Source: a virus
Direction: 5' to 3' (one strand)
IMG/VR virus record: IMGVR_UViG_3300037245_001760
Span: 1-35,827 of that record
DNA length: 35,827 nucleotides
Below, in pieces: positions 14,128 through 23,600 of this stretch (positions are counted from its first letter, which is position 1; every line of letters begins with the position of its first letter). A model generated the notes under the pieces. That model was not told the DNA's origin. It worked only from the letters and a program-made list of their open reading frames with translations, and did no database searches. Both the position numbers and the translations under genes were made by a program.

Positions 14128-14645
14128 TGACTTTCCCTCTAAATCAGCAAGTACCCACAGCAGATTCATTAAACAACAATACTTTTGTTGATGTAGTCGG
14201 CAATAAAAACGATGGACACACAGGCGATTCAATAATGGCCTTGGTTCACGTGCTGAACGATCATGCGCATAAACCACAATTAGTTTACCCGACGTTGGCG
14301 GCGGCTGTGACTTTAACTAAGGCCGCTGGGGCTTATGCAGCTTTTCCGACTCCGACAGAGATAGTTCCAGTCTCAACCATAACAGATGATTTTGACGTTC
14401 ATTTTATCACTGTTAGCAATGTTTCTGCAAACGGCGATTATGAAATTTGTCTTTATTCTGGTGCGCCTGCAAGTGAAGTTCTAATCGGTTGTGCTTCTTT
14501 TCAAAGAACGGCTAACAAAGATCATGCGAATTTAAAAATACAAACGCCATTAATCCCCGCAAATGTAAGGATTTCTGCTGCCATATCAAGTTCTAATGCT
14601 GCGGCTGACACTGCGGATGTTAAAATTGAATACCATTTATATTAA
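14127..14645 (+). CDS. Head decoration/fibre-like protein
   Basis: The product has 172 residues from ATG 14127 (TAATG overlap); starting at 14088 would overlap the previous gene. After a short MTFPLNQQVPTADS leader comes a helical segment, and from about residue 85 a beta domain (DVHFITVSNVSANGDYEICL; IPANVRISAAIS; DVKIEYHLY). The last pattern is familiar from phage head-decoration proteins near the coat gene. It shares its MTFP(L/I)xQ start with the next protein, suggesting a common anchoring leader. Confidence 0.7.
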   Translation: MTFPLNQQVPTADSLNNNTFVDVVGNKNDGHTGDSIMALVHVLNDHAHKPQLVYPTLAAAVTLTKAAGAYAAFPTPTEIVPVSTITDDFDVHFITVSNVSANGDYEICLYSGAPASEVLIGCASFQRTANKDHANLKIQTPLIPANVRISAAISSSNAAADTADVKIEYHLY

Positions 14646-14647
14646 TT

Positions 14648-15100
14648 ATGACTTTTCCGATTGATCAAAATACAATAGGCAGAGCAAATGAAAAAGGCGG
14701 AAAACTTGTCTGGATGATTAACAAGACAGGTGCAAATTCTGTCAAAGGTATTATTGTTGATGCAAGCAGTACGACGGCGGACGCTTTCGGGGTTGTTGGT
14801 GCAGATGACCCAGATCCAATAGGTATTATTTACGATGAAGGGGTTCCAGACGGGCAACTATGCAGGATTGTTGATCATGGGCCAGCGCAAGTTTTATTAC
14901 AAAATTCAACGGCTGCAACGCTTGGTTTTTGGGTTAAAGTATCTGACACAATACCGGGCAGAGCCGATGCAACAAATGCATCCCCGCCTGGTGGAACGGT
15001 CAACGCTATTGACGACCATTTTACAGAAGTTGGGCATTGCCTAGAATCAGTAACGGCCGGAACCGATAAACTTTGTTGGGTAATGCATCATCAAAATTAA
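14648..15100 (+). CDS. Head decoration-like protein (DUF2190-like region)
   Basis: The product has 150 residues, starting MTFPIDQNTIGRANEKGGKL. The core GIIYDEGVPDGQLCRIVDHG, QVLLQNSTAATLGFWVKVS and the final EVGHCLESVTAGTDKLCWVM describe a small beta barrel. 'Value resets, colour of Gly turns and a C-terminal hydrophobic strand' fit DUF2190-type or similar capsid-associated proteins. Location between coat and minor head genes supports a head-surface role. Confidence 0.65.
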   Translation: MTFPIDQNTIGRANEKGGKLVWMINKTGANSVKGIIVDASSTTADAFGVVGADDPDPIGIIYDEGVPDGQLCRIVDHGPAQVLLQNSTAATLGFWVKVSDTIPGRADATNASPPGGTVNAIDDHFTEVGHCLESVTAGTDKLCWVMHHQN

Positions 15101-16183
15101 ATGGCTAATCCAAATGACGAAATCCAAAGCAAGATCATAGCAAGAGAGATCAAGCTTGCGAGGGTTGAAGAGGAGCTTGCTAGAAAGGTGCAAGGCACTT
15201 TGTTAGGACTTAAGAAGAAAGTCGAAAAGGAATTAACTTTTTTTTACCCCAAAGATGACGGGTCTTTTGACATTAAAGCGCAACAACTGACAGAATTTAC
15301 AAAAGAAATTGATTCTCTGATTGATGACAGCTATAAGATTGTCAAAGATGACGTTTTCGAGCATGTGAATGGAGTCGCAAGCTCACAAGCCAGCTTTATA
15401 CAAAAAACGGTTAATGATGCTTTTAAAGCCCCTTTAATCAATAAAACGCTTGGTGATCAGACTCTAAAGAATTATGCGAACGGTGTTTTTATCGAAGGGA
15501 CGAAAGTAGGCGACTGGATAAACGCTGGTAAGGGTTCGAACGTTCAAAGTGATGCAAAAAAGAACAAAACAAGGATTGAAGGGATTGTAAGAAACGGTTT
15601 GTTGCAGGGTGATCCTCTTAAAAAAGTAGTTGATGACGTTGCCAAGATATCAGATTTAACGAGACAACATGCCGAAGCGATTGCAAGGACCGCAAGCCAA
15701 ACGGCGGCTAATCAAGTAAAACTTGATGTTTATAAGCTAAATGATGATGTAATCAACGGCGTTCAATGGGTTTCGACCTTAGACAAGCGCACAACCGAGA
15801 TATGCATTGATTTAGATGCTAAGATATGGGTTTACGATGAAAACGGGTTTTTAAAGCCATCAGGACATGGCAAAGTATTTCCTGGGCCTATTGCACATTG
15901 GCGGTGCAGATCAACCCAGATACCAGTAACAAAAAGCTTTGGTGATCTTGGAAAAGCCCCGAGGTCAAGGCTTGCAGGAATGCCACAAGGAACGAGGGCA
16001 AGTATGGGCGGTCAAGTTACAGAAACGATGAACGCTAGACAATGGGTAGAGAAACAAAGCGAAGCAACCCAAATTAAAATGCTGGGCAAGAAAAAGACCG
16101 AGCTTTTAAGAGCTGGTAAACTTGATGATCGATCTTTTACCAATTTTAAAAATGAGCCTTTAACCTTAAAAGAACTTGAATAA
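15101..16183 (+). CDS. Minor head protein, Mu F-like
   Basis: The product has 360 residues. The N-terminal third is a charged helical region. From about residue 165, KVVDDVAKISDLTRQHAEAI and ARTASQTAANQVKLDVY lead into the Mu F / SPP1 gp7 signature: VQWVSTLDKRTTEICIDLDA, then GKVFPGPIAHWRCRSTQIPV. These head morphogenesis proteins bind the portal and are carried in a few copies inside the head. The conserved Cys/His/Cys arrangement is intact. The C-terminus continues with a helical tail. Confidence 0.9.
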   Translation: MANPNDEIQSKIIAREIKLARVEEELARKVQGTLLGLKKKVEKELTFFYPKDDGSFDIKAQQLTEFTKEIDSLIDDSYKIVKDDVFEHVNGVASSQASFIQKTVNDAFKAPLINKTLGDQTLKNYANGVFIEGTKVGDWINAGKGSNVQSDAKKNKTRIEGIVRNGLLQGDPLKKVVDDVAKISDLTRQHAEAIARTASQTAANQVKLDVYKLNDDVINGVQWVSTLDKRTTEICIDLDAKIWVYDENGFLKPSGHGKVFPGPIAHWRCRSTQIPVTKSFGDLGKAPRSRLAGMPQGTRASMGGQVTETMNARQWVEKQSEATQIKMLGKKKTELLRAGKLDDRSFTNFKNEPLTLKELE

Positions 16184-16212
16184 TGAACCATTCACCCGAG
16201 ATTTAAAATAAA

Positions 16213-16686
16213 ATGGCCTTTGCAGTAGGGACAAATAGCTATATCAGTGTATCCGATGCGGACACGTATTTTTTAGACCGCAATAACTCTTTGTGGACTG
16301 GAACGGATGAGGTGAAGGAATCGGCTTTAATTAATGCAACAGATTATCTTGATTCTTTTTATTCGGGTCAATGGATTGGCAATGTTACCGACATAGATCA
16401 AATTTTAGCATGGCCTAGGTCCGGAGCCACAAACAGAAACGGCAAGTCAATTGATAGCACGGTAATTCCAGCACAAATCGAGGCGGCAACTTGCGAGCTT
16501 GCGGTTAAGGCTTTATCAGACACACTCAACCCGGATACCGATCCAGGCGGGCAAGTTAAGAAAGAAAAAGTTGGAAGCCTTGAGGTTGAGTACAATGATT
16601 ACGCCATCCCAGTGAAGAAATATAATTTTGTTCAAGATTTACTTAGGGGATTGATTGAAGCATCAAACAAATTAATAAGGTCTTAA
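16213..16686 (+). CDS. Head-tail connector, DnaT-like ssDNA-binding-domain type
   Basis: The product has 157 residues. NSYISVSDADTYFLDRNNSL, ALINATDYLD, ILAWPRSGATNRNG and VIPAQIEAATCELAVKAL match the phage head-completion family named in databases after a 'putative DnaT-like' domain; it forms a ring below the portal. The final part (GSLEVEYNDYAIPV) fits the beta arm. Position two genes ahead of the HK97 gp10-like protein supports the adaptor role. Confidence 0.82.
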   Translation: MAFAVGTNSYISVSDADTYFLDRNNSLWTGTDEVKESALINATDYLDSFYSGQWIGNVTDIDQILAWPRSGATNRNGKSIDSTVIPAQIEAATCELAVKALSDTLNPDTDPGGQVKKEKVGSLEVEYNDYAIPVKKYNFVQDLLRGLIEASNKLIRS

Positions 16687-16687
16687 A

Positions 16688-16933
16688 ATGGCGAATAAAA
16701 GAAGTATTGAAAATGCGAAAGAACTTGTGACCGTAGGCAGCGTTGAAAATGCCAAAAATACAAAACCAAAAATCAGTATTGAAAACGCAAAATATGATAA
16801 GAAAAAAAGGATTCTTTGCGATTCGTGCAAGCACCTTGCAAGACGGCAAAACGGTAATTTAATTTCATGCTCTAAGAATCTTAGAGGTATTATCAAACAT
16901 ACTTTTGATTGTGTAGACTATGAAATATCGTAA
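16688..16933 (+). CDS. Small Cys-rich protein with three SxENAK repeats
   Basis: The product has 81 residues. SIENAK (6-11), SVENAK (18-23) and SIENAK (30-35) recur at exactly 12-residue spacing in the basic N-terminal half. The C-terminal half has CDSC (44-47), Cys61 and Cys75, a probable zinc-binding knuckle. It may be a small DNA- or RNA-binding protein. Placement inside the head-tail block suggests an insertion (moron-like) between connector genes. I do not recognise the family. Confidence 0.65.
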   Translation: MANKRSIENAKELVTVGSVENAKNTKPKISIENAKYDKKKRILCDSCKHLARRQNGNLISCSKNLRGIIKHTFDCVDYEIS

Positions 16934-17158
16934 AAAACCCGTAGTAATCGATGCTATTATATTTGATGGTACTAATTATAAAGAATGCATGAACTTTCTT
17001 AAAGGGAATTTCGATCCGACTTTAAATTACCCTAATGTTGTCACACACGAAGGTACCGTTTCTATATCTATAGGCGATTATGTTGTTAGGGGGGGGTAAA
17101 GGATGATTACTACCCGTGTAAACCTGATATTTTTGAGCAAACACATGAGGCGGTATGA
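16920..17158 (+). CDS. Phage 'YPCKPDIF' protein split by a -1 shift at a G8 run
   Basis: ATG 16920 reads 59 codons (MKYRKKPVVIDAIIFDGTNY ... SIGDYVVRGG) to TAA 17097-17099. The remainder of a well-known small phage protein family, whose C-terminus runs GDY(I/V)(I/V)KG-VKGE-YPCKPDIF, follows in the -1 frame as VKDDYYPCKPDIFEQTHEAV, ending TGA 17156-17158 in an ATGA overlap with the next gene. The break is at eight G (17089-17096), with G GGG GGG in frame directly before the stop. This may be a sequencing error, slippage mutation, or programmed -1 frameshift. The function of the family is unknown. Confidence 0.75.
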
Positions 17159-17562
17159 GCAAGCAAACTAGGCGGGCAAAATGGTTTAAAATTGTAGGTA
17201 AGTTTGATCAATCGGTAAGTGGCGAAGTTCGCAGGGTTGGGAAAACGAATTACAACACCACAACAGGGGATTTTGACAAAACCTATATTGCTCAAGTCTG
17301 CAACATTGTAAGGGTGGACTCGACAAACGCGGACACTGAAAAGAATACAAAAAAGCCTGAGAATGCGTTTATTCTGGCTTTTAACGAAGTTCTGAGAACC
17401 TATACTGATTCAACATGGTCAAGTTTTACGGCAAGCACGGCGGTTCCTTTCGTGCCTAATAACGATGATGAGATTTATTTTGATGGTGGAACGACAAAGA
17501 ATTTTACAGTTAAAAATTTAGATGCTAATGATTTGGGCGTTTATGAGATCACAGCAAAATGA
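17155..17562 (+). CDS. Head-tail joining / virion structural protein
   Basis: The product has 135 residues, beginning MSKQTRRAKWFKIVGKFDQ. It is beta-rich, with GEVRRVGKTNYNTTTGDFDK and, at the C-terminus, FDGGTTKNFTVKNLDANDLG. It is probably the stopper or adaptor between connector and tail, judged by order (16213 connector, this gene, HK97 gp10-like, tail terminator, tube). Sequence alone does not give a firm family. ATGA overlaps at both ends show tight coupling. Confidence 0.65.
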   Translation: MSKQTRRAKWFKIVGKFDQSVSGEVRRVGKTNYNTTTGDFDKTYIAQVCNIVRVDSTNADTEKNTKKPENAFILAFNEVLRTYTDSTWSSFTASTAVPFVPNNDDEIYFDGGTTKNFTVKNLDANDLGVYEITAK

Positions 17563-17981
17563 CAACTAAACAAGAGCTTGTTAAATTCCAAAGCGGGTTT
17601 GATAAGACAATTGCAAGCCTGTCTAAAAGGTTGGGTGCATTTGGCAAAGCGATCCAAGAGGATCTTCTATTATTAAATAAGGTTGCAGCATTTAAATTTT
17701 TCGAGAATGTAATAAAAAGAACGCCTGTAGATACTGGACGGTTGAGGGCTAATTTTCAGATCGACACGAAAACGAACTCGATTAAAATTGATGCAACGGC
17801 AAAACCAGCGAATCCAAGTTTGCCCGCTTCAAAGATTTATTGGGTGTTCAATAATATCGATTATCTGATTCAGATTGAGCAGGGTAGTAGTAGGCAAGCC
17901 CCACAAGGGATGATTAAGCTTGCATTGCAACAGGTTGATGCTGAAATAATAAAAGAAATGAAATTAAGGGGTTTGATTTGA
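17559..17981 (+). CDS. HK97 gp10-like head-tail protein
   Basis: The product has 140 residues. The motif KFFENVIKRTPVDTGRLRANFQ is the hallmark of the HK97 gp10 family ('TPVDTGRLRxS/N'), followed by a strand region and the C-terminal segment QIEQGSSRQAPQGMIKLALQ. These proteins act at head-tail joining or tail completion. The start is ATGA-coupled to the previous gene, and its stop overlaps a TTG start. Confidence 0.9.
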   Translation: MTTKQELVKFQSGFDKTIASLSKRLGAFGKAIQEDLLLLNKVAAFKFFENVIKRTPVDTGRLRANFQIDTKTNSIKIDATAKPANPSLPASKIYWVFNNIDYLIQIEQGSSRQAPQGMIKLALQQVDAEIIKEMKLRGLI

Positions 17982-18382
17982 GTCTTGCAACGATACAACA
18001 GGAATTAGAGGGTTATATTGCGACTCAAATGACGGCCAATTTGTTAGGGGTGAAATACACTTTTGAGACGGTTCCTTTTGAAACTGATCCAGAATCAAAA
18101 GAGGATTGGCTAAGATTCACGATAGACCCAAATATTTCAACAAAATTAGAAATGGGTTTCAACGGTGGCCATGACGTTACGGGGTTAATTTTTGTTAACG
18201 CATTTGGCCAAAACAAGCGAAATCTTTATGATAAATTGGACACTGTTATTTTATTTTTAAGACAAAAGCAGATCCCAGGTACTTCAATTTTTACAGAGGA
18301 AGCAAGCGATTTTAACACAATCCTAGATCCAGCGGGATTAAACGTAATGATGGAAATTAATTTTAGATCACAAGGGGGTTAA
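17978..18382 (+). CDS. Tail terminator / tail completion protein
   Basis: The product has 134 residues from a TTG start at 17978 (TTGA overlap, AAGGGG upstream). The protein begins MSLATIQQELEGYIATQMTA. The central FETDPESKEDWLRFTID, the HDVTGLIFVNAFG strand and LYDKLDTVILFLRQKQIPGT match the small alpha/beta tail-terminator group (DUF4128-like; 'W.R.ti...........G......G...V.vf.p.g.G...l..l.d.i...f'). It caps the tail tube and sets its end. Confidence 0.78.
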   Translation: MSLATIQQELEGYIATQMTANLLGVKYTFETVPFETDPESKEDWLRFTIDPNISTKLEMGFNGGHDVTGLIFVNAFGQNKRNLYDKLDTVILFLRQKQIPGTSIFTEEASDFNTILDPAGLNVMMEINFRSQGG

Positions 18383-19804
18383 ATGTCCGAACTAGGCAGA
18401 CAGACAATATTTTCACAACAGGTGCACGTTAAAAAAGAAACAACAACAGGCACTCAAATCAAGCCCGCAAGTGACGGGACGGATGCAATCATCTTGACTG
18501 ATCTTGAAATCAATCAAGCGACTGGTAGTACGCCGAGCGATGAAATCCGCAACAGCCAAAACATAAAAGACCAAGTTCAAAACCAACCAAAAGCGGGGGA
18601 TTTTTCGGCTGGGATGTATTTTAGACCGCAAGGGGTTAATACTTCAACCAAAATTATTGATGGATTGATGGGTGATCCATTGCTTGAATCGTTGATGGGT
18701 ATAAAGCTAGCCTTTACAGCTCTGATTGACGGGGTAATTGCCACGTCGACGACCACAATTGATTTCACTGCTTTGAATTTGACTGCGAGTGAGGACATAC
18801 CGCAAAGAGGAACTATCACGGTTGCCGTGGGCGGTACTACTGAAATGATTCTTTATAATGGGGTAACAATCACAGGCGTGAGCGGGGCTTATGCTGGTAG
18901 TTTTAATAATTGCACTAGAGATTACGCTTTAGATGCTGCAACGATTACAGCGGGTGGCGAAACGATCACAGGATCAAGCCCAATCTACAAACAGAGCCTA
19001 ACAAGGCCGTCCAATTCGTTCTATAGAAAAAATGATGGTACTGGTAAGCAAGGGCGTGGTTTGGTGCTGGAAGGTGCAACAATTGATGTCAACGTTGATG
19101 GATATGTTCAACTTGCTTTGACTGGCAAGAACATGGGAACCGGAGTCACTGGTATTGGAAGCTTATCAGCCGATGCAAACGCCGTTGCAGATATTGTATT
19201 ACAATCAGGCGAAGCAAAAAAGTTTTCAGTTGGGTCATTGATCTTTAACGAAACACAACCAGCAAAAATTAATTACCTGGTCTTGGCAGTCGATCTCACA
19301 ACAGACACATTGACTCTTGATAGTGCTGTAACGACGTGGACAACAAGCGACGTTGTAAAAGCCTATTTGCCAGTTGATGACGTTTCAGCTTTTTTAGATG
19401 CTTTGCATTCAAAAGACACAGTTGTTTATTTTGACGGGGTTTCCAAGAAGGTCAAGGATACCACAATCAACATTTCCGCACCTGTTATAATGAATGAGGA
19501 TGAAATTTCACCTGATCCAATATCAGCGTATGTAACGGATCGAAGGGATATTAATTTATCATTAAACGTCCACCTTAAAAATTCTGAATTAGATTTTTAT
19601 TCGAATTCTATCAACGATGTCAAACAAAAGATTGAATTTAGATTCGGTGATGGAACGGCGGGTAAAACGGTTTGGGTTATTTTTCCAGTTTGTGCGATTG
19701 ATGCGCCTGTTGAAACAACCGATCAACCAAGTTATAATCTCGCAATCACAGCAACCGCACTTGATACGGTTCGTGAAGATTCTTGCTTCATCGTAGTAGT
19801 TTAA
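18383..19804 (+). CDS. Major tail tube protein
   Basis: The product has 473 residues, starting MSELGRQTIFSQQVHVKKET. Features typical of long tail-tube proteins are the N-terminal strand followed by DLEINQATGSTPSDEIRNSQ, and the repeated Thr/Val/Asp-rich beta domains. A central Ig-like insertion with TITVAGGTT-like turns and a C-terminal domain ending NLAITATALDTVREDSCFIV are also seen. Its size, greater than the usual 200-300 residues, implies at least one extra surface domain. It lies just before the frameshifted chaperones and the tape measure. Confidence 0.82.
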   Translation: MSELGRQTIFSQQVHVKKETTTGTQIKPASDGTDAIILTDLEINQATGSTPSDEIRNSQNIKDQVQNQPKAGDFSAGMYFRPQGVNTSTKIIDGLMGDPLLESLMGIKLAFTALIDGVIATSTTTIDFTALNLTASEDIPQRGTITVAVGGTTEMILYNGVTITGVSGAYAGSFNNCTRDYALDAATITAGGETITGSSPIYKQSLTRPSNSFYRKNDGTGKQGRGLVLEGATIDVNVDGYVQLALTGKNMGTGVTGIGSLSADANAVADIVLQSGEAKKFSVGSLIFNETQPAKINYLVLAVDLTTDTLTLDSAVTTWTTSDVVKAYLPVDDVSAFLDALHSKDTVVYFDGVSKKVKDTTINISAPVIMNEDEISPDPISAYVTDRRDINLSLNVHLKNSELDFYSNSINDVKQKIEFRFGDGTAGKTVWVIFPVCAIDAPVETTDQPSYNLAITATALDTVREDSCFIVVV

Positions 19805-19813
19805 ATTAATTAC

Positions 19814-19834
19814 GCTGGTTACAGTGTAGCCAGC
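19814..19834 (+). terminator. Hairpin after tail-tube gene
   Basis: GCTGGTTAC (19814-19822) and GTAGCCAGC (19826-19834) form a 9-bp stem (one G-U) with a 3-base loop, 10 bases after the tube stop. There is no T run, so it is more likely an mRNA-stabilising or processing hairpin than a strong terminator. It would protect the abundant tube message. Confidence 0.5.
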
Positions 19835-19857
19835 ATCAACAATCATATAAGGTTTAT

Positions 19858-20268
19858 ATGAAACTTAATTTTTCTGAGAAAAAAAAGTACACAGTAAAAG
19901 TCAAAGACGGGTTGGAAGTTGTAGTAGAACCTTTGAGTATGACAAGAGAGAACGAGCTTTTGAGACTTTGCAGAATTGAGAGAGGGAGTTCAAAAATTGA
20001 GGGTGACCTCAAGGGCAAGAACATGGTTAAAGCGGTTACTTTAAAAGATGACATTGACCACCTCGAAAACAATATTTTAGTCGCTCAAGAATCATGGAAA
20101 AGCTGGGATCTTGTCGACTCTACAAAAGGGAAACCAGTAAAATGCAACTCTGAAAATATCAGGTATTTATTTGACCATTTTTTTAAACTTGCTAATGATG
20201 TTGTCGTCGAATTTAACAACATGGTTGAAGCAGACAACGAAACACTTGGAAAAGAAAAAAAAACATAG
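19858..20268 (+). CDS. Tail assembly chaperone, short form (G-like)
   Basis: The product has 136 residues, starting MKLNFSEKKKYTVKVKDGLE. It has a beta start and then a helical region with ITLKDDIDHLEN-like KDDIDHLENNILVAQESWKS and EFNNMVEADNE. It lies directly between tail tube and tape measure, where siphophages encode lambda G-type chaperones. The gene ends ...GKEKKT with TAG 20266-20268 just after a run of nine A, allowing the -1 extension described separately. It binds the tape measure during tail assembly. Confidence 0.85.
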   Translation: MKLNFSEKKKYTVKVKDGLEVVVEPLSMTRENELLRLCRIERGSSKIEGDLKGKNMVKAVTLKDDIDHLENNILVAQESWKSWDLVDSTKGKPVKCNSENIRYLFDHFFKLANDVVVEFNNMVEADNETLGKEKKT

Positions 20269-20612
20269 TTGAGTATTCAGCATGGCAAAAAACAAGACCA
20301 AAAGATCCGCCAACTTGTTTTGAATGCAGAGACTTACACGATGGCAACCCCCCATGTGATAACTTAAAAACGGATGTAGAAAAAGAAAGCTTTGTTTGTT
20401 ATCAATACAATAAAGTTGAAATTTTAGAGGGTAATAAAATTGCCTATTTCGTTTGGCAATTGATGAGTATTGCAGAAAGACCGTATCCCCAAAGGGCTAC
20501 GAAACCTGTTCATTTTAGACTTTCGGGCTTGCTTGATTGGGTTAAATTCTATCACGGCACAAGACAAGACGTTGAAAAAGTACTACAATTCGAACAAGAG
20601 TTTTTAAAATGA
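19858..20612 (+). CDS. Tail assembly chaperone, frameshifted GT-like fusion
   Basis: A -1 shift at the A9 run joins the short chaperone (135 residues) to an open frame with no start of its own, 20262-20612 (116 residues, beginning NIVEYSAWQKTRPKDPP), to give a 251-residue fusion. The stop TGA 20610-20612 overlaps the tape measure ATG. The T-like part has four Cys (PTCFEC, NPPCD, SFVCY), possibly zinc-binding, then a helical tail (LLDWVKFYHG, VEKVLQFEQEFLK). This matches the lambda G/GT arrangement: the minor fusion recruits tail-tube subunits onto the tape measure. Confidence 0.88.
20256..20262 (+). other. -1 ribosomal frameshift site (A AAA AAA)
   Basis: Within nine A (20255-20263), the zero-frame codons are GAA AAA AAA ACA TAG, so A AAA AAA is a perfect slippery heptamer, one codon before the stop. 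After slipping, reading continues AAC ATA GTT in the open downstream frame. I did not find a strong downstream stem by eye. Confidence 0.85.
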
Positions 20613-23600
20613 TCGTAGAAATCCCTTTTTCAGCAGACAAAGCCGCCAAGTCAACGGCTAAATTTTCAAAGGCCTTAAACGAGTCGAGCAGCTCTATGAC
20701 AAAGGCGGGTAAAACCGCTAAAAATCTAAACTCAGGAATTAGTAAGACCGCCAAAGTCGCTGGGGTTGCAACCGTAGCACTCACAGCCCTAGCAGCCGCC
20801 GCCGCAACAAAGCTAGTCCTCAAAGCGTTAGACAATTACAGACAATTTGAAAAGGGTTTGGTTGGCGTAGGAAAAACCGCCGATTTATCAGGTAAAGCCC
20901 TTGAGGATATGGGAAAGCAAATTGCTGATATGAGTTTGCGTTTACCTATTGCCACAACCGAGCTTTTGAGCATTGGGCAAATGGCTGGTCAATTAGGGGT
21001 TAAGGGGTCTGAGAATATCCTAAATTTTACAGAGGTCATTGCAAAGATGACCAGAGCAACCGACCTGACAGGCGAAGCGGCAAGCACCATGTTAGCTCGA
21101 ATCCTGAATGTCACAGGTGAAGGAATCCCACAAATAAATAAACTAGCCTCCGTAATCGTTGCGCTTGGTAATAGTTCAGCAGCTACCGAAAGCGAAATCA
21201 CCCAGATGACTAACGAGATTGTCAAAGTCACGGCATTATTTAAAGTCAGTTCAGGCGAAGCCGCCGCAATGGCCGCCACTATGAAATCTTTAGGTATTCA
21301 ATCAGAGCTTGGCCGTTCGGCTATGAGCAAAACATTTCAAGCCTTAAATAAGTTAACCAAGGCAGGCGGTAAGGACTTAGAAAAGCTCGCAGAACTCACA
21401 GGAATGACAGGCGAACAATTCAAAAAGACATTTAAAGAAGATTCAACAGGGGCCTTTCAAGCTTTCGTTGAAGGGCTGGGCAAATTAGACCCTACAGACG
21501 TTGCAGATAAATTAAAAGAATTTGGTTTATCAGGCGAGGGGATTTTGAATGTTCTGCCCGTACTCGCTCAAAAGTCAGCGTTGCTTGGTGAGAAGCTTAA
21601 TATCGTCAAAAAGGAGTTAGCGGATACAACCGCCTTAAATAACGAGTTTGCTAGATCACTAGACACTTTGGACTCAAGAATGATTCTTGCAGAAAATACG
21701 TGGAATAATCTTTTAACAACGATAGGTAAAGAGGTTGAACCACAAGCGACCATTATCCTTGAACAATTTATTAATTTAATTAACGACAATAAGGAAACTA
21801 TCAAAAGCGGTGCAAAACTAATAGCCGAGGGGGTTTCTCTTGTTATTTCTTCATTCGATAAAATATTAAAATTCAGGAAAGAGCTTGAAGTAGCAGGAAA
21901 ATCTTTCAGGGCTGGGTTGCCTGTATGGATGGGTGGTAGTAAAGAAAGCGTAGAGGACATAAATAGGCAAATTGCAGCGATGAAAAACTTGGAATTTGCA
22001 CAAGGTAAATTAGCGGCAAAACGTAAACAGATTGCAGCCGATGAGAAAAAAATATTTGATGATAGGGAAAAACGAAAGAAAAAGGCTGGTAGTTCAGAAT
22101 CTCCAAATCAAAGGATTTTAGCTAGTTCTGGAGTTGACCCTTTATTAGGCTCCCAAACAGCTAGACGAAAAGCAGCGCAAGAAACTGAGGACTTTCTTGA
22201 TGACATGCTTAGAGAAGAAGAAAACGGCAGAAAAGAATTAGAAGACCAACTACATAAAGACAAGCTAGACAACATTGCAGAAATCAACCAATCATTGAAA
22301 GACGGTGCGCTCACAGCTAGCGGTCAATTCGTAGCTGATTTAATCAGCGGCTCAGACAGGGCGGTTGCAACTTTGGTAAGTGGACTAGCTCAAGCTGGCG
22401 GTCAAGCAATAGGGGCGCAAGTAGGCGGTGCGGCTGGCGGTCAAATCGGGGGTATTGTCGGCGGTGCTATATTCGGAACCTTCACGGCTGGAATCGAGCA
22501 AGCGAGGCTTGAAGCTGAAAAACTCGCACAAGGATTTAAAGACCTTGAGCAAACTCAACAAGATTTTAATCAGGAGTTCAAGAAAGCAACAGGCAAAAAT
22601 GAGGATCTTTCAGAGTTTACCAGAATAGCAGCTACTATAAGACATTTCGAAGCACTTAGGGCTGGGACAACAGGCGGAAGCGCAAGACAAAAAGCAGAAC
22701 GACAAGCATTTTCAAAGATAATTTTGCAACTCGAACAAGACCTTGAAAAGTTAAGGCAGTCAATAAGTCAATCGATCATTTCTAATTTGGGTCAAATCCA
22801 AGCATTAAAAGACCAGAAAAAAGCATTTGTTGACAGCGAGAACGAGACAAGAACACAAGCAAGAATTATTGCAGACAGTACAGCGGCCATTGCAAGTTTA
22901 ATAAGCGAAGTTTCAACGCTTGAAAGCCAGTTTGTGAATCTCGACACCAAGTCAGTTGGCTACGATAAAATTTTAGGCGATCTTGCCGACAAATCAGCCG
23001 AATTGCTTGAAGCTGAAGGAGAAAGGTTCAACGGGCTTATGACCTTGATTAACGCTGAGAAATCATTAAAAAGTGAATTTGTAGATTACCAAAAAGCGTT
23101 TTCAGAAAGTCTCAACGGCAAAACAATAGCTGAGCTTACACAGGACTTCAACATGGCCTTAAGTGGCATCCAAGGGGCGGATGGTGCGGACGGTATGCAA
23201 GCGGCTTTTGACGAATCAAACACCATACTTGACCAAATCGCAGGATTAACGCAAGATTCAATTGGGGTGCAACAAAACATTATTAAAACCCTTGAGGACT
23301 CCCAAAAAAGCATTTTTGATAAAATCTTTGAATTAACTAGTGGTGGTTTTTCACCTGATCAAACTTTTGCCCAAAAACAGAGCATTTTTGATACTTTGGT
23401 TTCCAAGGCTCAAGGTGGCGATCCCCTAGACATTTCAAGACTATTAGATTTTACCGATACGTTTTTGCAATCAGCACAAGACCAATTTAAATCAAGCCAA
23501 GCATTCACAGATATATTTAATAATATCGTCAATGATGTTTTACCAAGCTTATTGGGTACTACAGAGGCGGGCATACAGACAGCAGAAACCGAGGTAGCAA

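Noticed and set aside
13834-14277. 147-codon open frame on the - strand
   Set aside because: It covers two well-supported structural genes on the + strand and has a Cys/Arg/His-rich shadow composition.
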